From NCBI GenBank assembly GCA_002497905.1, contig DAFJ01000070.1:1-23324 (forward strand): a DNA stretch of 23,324 nucleotides, written 5' to 3'. Position 1 is the first letter of the stretch. Each line of letters opens with the position of its first letter. Positions 22,224 to 23,324 of this stretch are shown here, piece after piece. This stretch comes from Euryarchaeota archaeon UBA251. Its GTDB lineage: Archaea; Thermoplasmatota; Poseidoniia; Poseidoniales; Thalassarchaeaceae. The translations under genes and the position numbers were made by a program. Under the pieces are notes generated by a model that did not search any database, had not been told where the DNA came from, and saw only the letters and a list, made by a program, of their open reading frames with translations.

Positions 22224-23324
22224 TCAGACCTTGTCGTCACTTGAGTCCTTAGTCCACGCTTCCAATCCGCTTTGACCTTGAGGTCGCCGTTGTTCGAGAG
22301 GGATGTCGACTAACTTGCTCTTTTCAGGTGCTTCATTTACTTCGCTGACCGGTGTTTCATCTACTGTTTCTATTGTCCGTGTTAATCGAACACGTTCATC
22401 AAGAACAAATTGTTCGGCTTTGCCTACTCCTTCTTTCATTTTCACTTCAAATGAATCAAGTTGAGCGAGGTCTGGACTGAAGCTCCGTCTCCTTCGTCGA
22501 ACTCGTTGGATTGCAATCAACATCCGCTCCTCTCTCCGATGTGCTGATGCTTGTGTACCTTCGTCGCGTGTACCTTCTGCAATTAGGACATACACCGTCC
22601 CCTCGTCTTGACGCCCCGTTCGCCCTCTCCGCTGTATCGTTCGGATTTCGCTTCCAACTGGTTCATAGAACAGCACTAGATCTGCACGGGGTATGTCTAG
22701 ACCTTCTTCTCCAACGGAGGTGGCGACAAGAACATTGTATTCACCAGACCGAAATGAGTCTAAGCGTGCAATCTGTTCGGCCTGATTCATCCCTGATTGT
22801 CCAGCACGATCTGTCTGACCGATGAAGGGTGTGACTCGAACTCCTGGAAGGTCCTTCAGATGGCCGACTATGGCCGATACCGTGTCTCGGTAGTTCGCGA
22901 ATACGATAGTTCTCCCATCGGGGTTCCGTCGCACTTCATCGCGTACCACACGGCGTGTGAAGGATACCTTACTGTGAATCTCCTCCATTGAATCTAATCG
23001 GTCGGAGAGGAAGCGAATTCGTTGATCTGAAATGAATTCGTTAATCGATCGGGATTCCTTTCCTTTCGCATCCGCGCGACTCTTCATGCGACTCAGAGAC
23101 TCACGAGCGGCAGCAACTCCTTGAGAAACTAGCAGATTGCTTAGTGTTAGTAGGCGGATAGATACTCCGATATCCGCCGCACTCCTGTATGCAATCCGTT
23201 CTTCTCTAGTAATAGCGGCTTGTGCCCTACGCATTGCTTCATTCAATCCTCCCACGGTGATTGTTCCACTTCGAACATAATGGCCCAAACGACGTTCCCT
23301 CTGTACTATGGTTCCCAACCACCC
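22224..23324 (-). CDS. Hef/FANCM-type SF2 helicase, C-terminal part (5' end off the window)
   Basis: The frame is open to the right edge, so the true start and the N-terminal RecA lobe are outside; 366 residues are visible. The second RecA lobe has TIVFANYRDT (motif IV), VTPFIGQTDRAGQSGMNQ, VLVATSVGEEGLDIP (motif V) and IRTIQRRGRTGR (motif VI), which match the archaeal Hef helicase that works on stalled or branched replication forks. After the helicase there is only a ~85-residue tail (charged, ending DSSDDKV) where full-length Hef has an XPF-type nuclease plus HhH; no ERKxxxD motif is present. The helical insertion (about 25-130) fits the Hef fork-binding region. It converges on the HdrB-like gene with 3 bp between stops. 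Confidence 0.88.
   Translation of the reverse strand, partial: GWLGTIVQRERRLGHYVRSGTITVGGLNEAMRRAQAAITREERIAYRSAADIGVSIRLLTLSNLLVSQGVAAARESLSRMKSRADAKGKESRSINEFISDQRIRFLSDRLDSMEEIHSKVSFTRRVVRDEVRRNPDGRTIVFANYRDTVSAIVGHLKDLPGVRVTPFIGQTDRAGQSGMNQAEQIARLDSFRSGEYNVLVATSVGEEGLDIPRADLVLFYEPVGSEIRTIQRRGRTGRQDEGTVYVLIAEGTRDEGTQASAHRREERMLIAIQRVRRRRRSFSPDLAQLDSFEVKMKEGVGKAEQFVLDERVRLTRTIETVDETPVSEVNEAPEKSKLVDIPLEQRRPQGQSGLEAWTKDSSDDKV

Noticed and set aside
1..23324. CRISPR arrays, insertion sequences, rRNA genes, phage or defence genes
   Set aside because: No repeat-spacer pattern, transposase, integrase, rRNA-like block or known defence gene was seen on either strand.

Overview
The window reads as a piece of an archaeal chromosome, most likely a planktonic marine Thermoplasmatota (Marine Group II / Poseidoniales type). 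This placement is an inference. It rests on a group II chaperonin (thermosome), a tiny eL41-like ribosomal gene, a tRNA-Trp interrupted at the archaeal 37/38 position, a Hef-type helicase, TATA-like boxes 24-28 nt upstream of several start codons (leaderless transcription), and secreted proteins anchored by one C-terminal helix with SAP or EF-hand tails. No rRNA, insertion sequence, CRISPR array, phage gene or other mobile element was seen. Genes are densely packed and look ordinary in composition.

Left part (1-4312, all minus strand): a run of membrane and secreted genes. These are a DUF898-like small membrane protein, a PrsW-type intramembrane protease, a DUF92/VTE6-like membrane protein, and a secreted protein whose C-terminal redoxin domain lacks the CxxC and runs off the left edge. 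The last three look like one operon. Next come a eukaryotic-style (type II) glutamine synthetase on the plus strand, flanked by an 11-bp direct repeat, and a tRNA-Ala(GGC). The tRNA shares a TATA-like box with a divergent SprT-like zinc protease, which is followed by a FAR-17a/AIG1-like membrane protein.

Middle (7390-13560): tRNA-Arg(UCU), an eL41-like mini-gene and intron-containing tRNA-Trp(CCA) lie close together. They are followed by a HAD 5'-nucleotidase-like gene, a membrane-anchored subtilase with a C-terminal SAP domain, a class I aminotransferase, a small membrane protein with a possible zinc site, and a convergent hypothetical membrane protein.

Right part (13694-23324): a 1210-residue surface protein with a cytoplasmic EF-hand tail, the thermosome, and then the most unusual pair. 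The first gene joins two flavodoxin domains (about 76% identical to each other) to an SdhB/TfrB-like module that has lost almost all Fe-S ligand cysteines. The second overlaps it by one base and encodes an HdrB/SdhE-like CCG protein that has also lost most of its ligands. Together they suggest a cytosolic electron-transfer complex in which flavin has taken over from iron-sulfur clusters. A Hef-like helicase gene, lacking the usual nuclease domain after the helicase, enters from the right edge on the minus strand.
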